From [Pseudopropionibacterium] massiliense (GTDB lineage Bacteria; Actinomycetota; Actinomycetes; Propionibacteriales; Propionibacteriaceae), in NCBI RefSeq assembly GCF_900607225.1, contig NZ_LR027842.1, positions 1,052,651 to 1,116,650 of the forward strand: DNA of 64,000 bases, given 5' to 3'. A model generated the notes under the pieces. That model had not been told where the DNA came from. It worked only from the letters and a program-made list of their open reading frames with translations, and did no database searches. Below are positions 62,919 to 64,000 of the stretch, piece after piece (the first letter of the stretch is position 1; every line of letters starts with the position of its first letter). The translations under genes were made by a program, and so were the position numbers.

Positions 62919-63013
62919 CGGGAAACCCCCGCGACGTGGCAGCAGGGTGATTCCGCGCAGGCAACGTCATCGACGGTCGGGGGGAGCTCCGTCCGCGAAG
63001 CAATGGTCAGCAT
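62915..63013 (-). pseudogene. ArsR/CmtR-type regulator reduced to a 32-codon frame
   Basis: MLTIASR matches the start of CmtR-type ArsR regulators and ACAESPCCHVAGVSR resembles their Cys-rich C-terminus. The HTH between them is missing. The frame keeps its start and stop and still overlaps the transporter start (GTGA), so it may survive only to couple translation. Confidence 0.5.
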
Positions 63014-63084
63014 GCGCCGACCCTACAGCAAACACTGGCCCGGGGCGCTGCCCTGTGGCCAGGTCTGCTGTTCGGGCGTGGGAT

Positions 63085-63192
63085 GGTTTCGACACGGGCC
63101 GCTCGTTTCTCACGGCCCGGCTCAACCAGCTTGGAGGGCAGAAGTTGGTTGAGCCGACCTGCGAACGTCAGCGAGTGGAGCGTGTCGAAACC
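63085..63192. repeat. Palindromic GTTTCGACACGG repeat pair
   Basis: GGTTTCGACACGG...GGCTCAACCAGC (63085-63130) is followed by its degenerate inverted copy TTGGTTGAGCC...GTGTCGAAACC (63143-63192). Together they would form a large hairpin. The same motif recurs at 63246-63293 and near 3692, 3890, 3984, 4640 and 5098. Confidence 0.8.
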
Positions 63193-63245
63193 AAGGCGAG
63201 GGTGATCGGGGACCGGTAGTCGGGTTCTGGCCACCAGGTGCCGGG

Positions 63246-63293
63246 GGTTTCGACACGGACCGCTCGTCCCTCACGGCCCGGCTCAACCAGCTT
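63246..63293. repeat. Single GTTTCGACACGG repeat arm
   Basis: GGTTTCGACACGGACCGCTC through GGCTCAACCAGC, almost identical to the arm at 63085, just downstream of the GH32 gene. Confidence 0.75.
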
Positions 63294-63318
63294 CAGAAAA
63301 GGACGCTCACGCACCTGA

Positions 63319-64000
63319 TCAACCGGTTTTGGGGATGGTCGGGACCACCTCGGCGACTTGCACCCGGGCTCCTTCCGGTGTGATCAGGGTCCAGGGTTCG
63401 TCGGAGCGCCACGTGCCCGGGATGCCGTCTTTCGGGTAGTGCTCCAGGACCGCGCCGTCCACCCACACCTGCGACCCGTCCGGCACCTCGACGACCCCGT
63501 GGCTGGGATGCGTCAGCCGCACCCCGTCGCCCGCTACCCGCAGCGCCCAGCGCCGCTCCACCAGTGACGTCCCACCCGTGTCGAGGGGACGCCAGCAGCC
63601 GACCAGTGCCTCGGCCGCCCCCGGGTCGACGAAACTCACCACCCGCTCGCCCACCAGTTTCACGCGACGCGGCAGGCTGAGGCAGCCCGCGTGGTCGCGG
63701 ACGGCCGGGTCCTGGGCCTGCTGCCGCACCCAGCCGATCAGCAGCGGCTCCCCGTCGGCGACGGTGGCCTGCACGGCGTAGAGGTCGGGGCCGACGTCGA
63801 GGAGGTTCGCGTGTTCGGCGACGAACCGCGGCCGCGCCCCGTCGGCCTCAAGCCTTCCCACCACTGCCAGTTCCCCGACGAGCCGGTCCCCGTCGAGGAC
63901 GGAGACCAGCAGCACCCAGCTCTCCCCCAGCCGGAACAGCTGCGGACACTCCCACACGTCGGCGGTGGCGGCGGCCGCCAGCACCGGGTCGTCGGCGACG
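63319..64000 (-). CDS. GH32 sucrose/fructan hydrolase, partial (C-terminal part)
   Basis: At least 227 residues of a glycoside hydrolase family 32 enzyme, missing its N-terminus beyond the window. Seen are DVWECPQLFRLGESWVLL (the catalytic Glu of the WECP motif), DVGPDLYAVQA and GWVRQQAQDPAVRDHAGCLSLPRRV, then the beta-sandwich C-terminal domain. It cleaves the fructosyl bond of sucrose, sucrose-6-phosphate or short fructans. No signal for secretion can be judged. Confidence 0.9.
   Translation of the reverse strand, partial: VADDPVLAAAATADVWECPQLFRLGESWVLLVSVLDGDRLVGELAVVGRLEADGARPRFVAEHANLLDVGPDLYAVQATVADGEPLLIGWVRQQAQDPAVRDHAGCLSLPRRVKLVGERVVSFVDPGAAEALVGCWRPLDTGGTSLVERRWALRVAGDGVRLTHPSHGVVEVPDGSQVWVDGAVLEHYPKDGIPGTWRSDEPWTLITPEGARVQVAEVVPTIPKTG

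Noticed and set aside
1-64000. CRISPR arrays, prophage structural genes, rRNA genes, plasmid replication genes
   Set aside because: None were seen on either strand.

Overview
The window is high-GC DNA with many GTG starts, actinobacterial-type gene content (rifamycin phosphotransferase-like enzyme, mycothiol-era style TetR/LuxR regulators, IS481/ISL3/IS256/IS110 relics, VapBC and MazEF pairs) and dispersed GTTTCGACACGG...GGCTCAACCAGC palindromes. I infer an actinobacterium, most likely of the Propionibacteriaceae type; the sequence alone does not fix the genus. Most of the window is accessory: a defence island and genome-decay zone stitched together by insertion sequences, with only a few blocks that look like ordinary chromosome (28-30 kb, 38.7-48.7 kb, 61-64 kb).

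Layout. 0-3.5 kb: a TetR regulator translationally coupled to a PEP-synthase/rifampin-phosphotransferase-like enzyme. 3.5-7.8 kb (locus A): small membrane proteins and a secreted, helical bacteriocin-like precursor whose last codons are cut off by an IS630-family element. 7.9-24.9 kb: an HTH/ImmA-IrrE peptidase plus DUF4411 PIN pair, then a class 1 DISARM cluster in the canonical order drmD-drmMI-drmA-drmB-drmC. drmMI is split by an IS5-family element with a clean GTT target duplication, and drmD changes frame twice, so the system is probably not functional as sequenced. 24.9-28.2 kb: IS relics, a beheaded TetR, a flavin amine-oxidase-like protein and a GNAT acetyltransferase. 28.2-38.7 kb: polysaccharide deacetylase, asparaginase, a MazEF-like pair, a frameshifted methyltransferase, an aminoglycoside/lincosamide-type nucleotidyltransferase, decayed and intact VapBC pairs, an AbiL/RloAB-type ATPase pair, and a DUF2975 plus HTH operon under a CGATA-rich operator, interleaved with transposase relics.

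38.7-48.7 kb, all on the minus strand, is one operon read from 48.7 down to 38.8 kb: periplasmic-binding lipoprotein, FecCD-type permease, ABC ATPase, a CobN/BchH-type chelatase large subunit, a small lipoprotein, a fused ChlI-ChlD subunit and a separate ChlI subunit. A DtxR/IdeR-like iron box lies upstream. The genes overlap by a few bases, suggesting that uptake of a metal complex and a three-part AAA+ metal chelatase act together under iron control. 49-51.4 kb (locus B) is a decayed paralogue of locus A. 51.4-59.3 kb: an IS110 relic, a complete type I restriction-modification operon (hsdM-hsdS-hsdR), a small orphan protein and a 79-bp IS-derived MITE. 59.3-61.0 kb: a second HTH/ImmA-IrrE plus PIN pair with its own palindromic operator, followed by tRNA-Ser(CGA), an ADP-ribosylglycohydrolase, a cation-efflux transporter and the end of a GH32 sucrase.

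The two ImmA/PIN pairs, DISARM, the AbiL-like pair, type I R-M and several toxin-antitoxin pairs make this a dense defence region. At least six genes carry single-base frame changes; whether these are real decay or sequencing error cannot be decided from the sequence.
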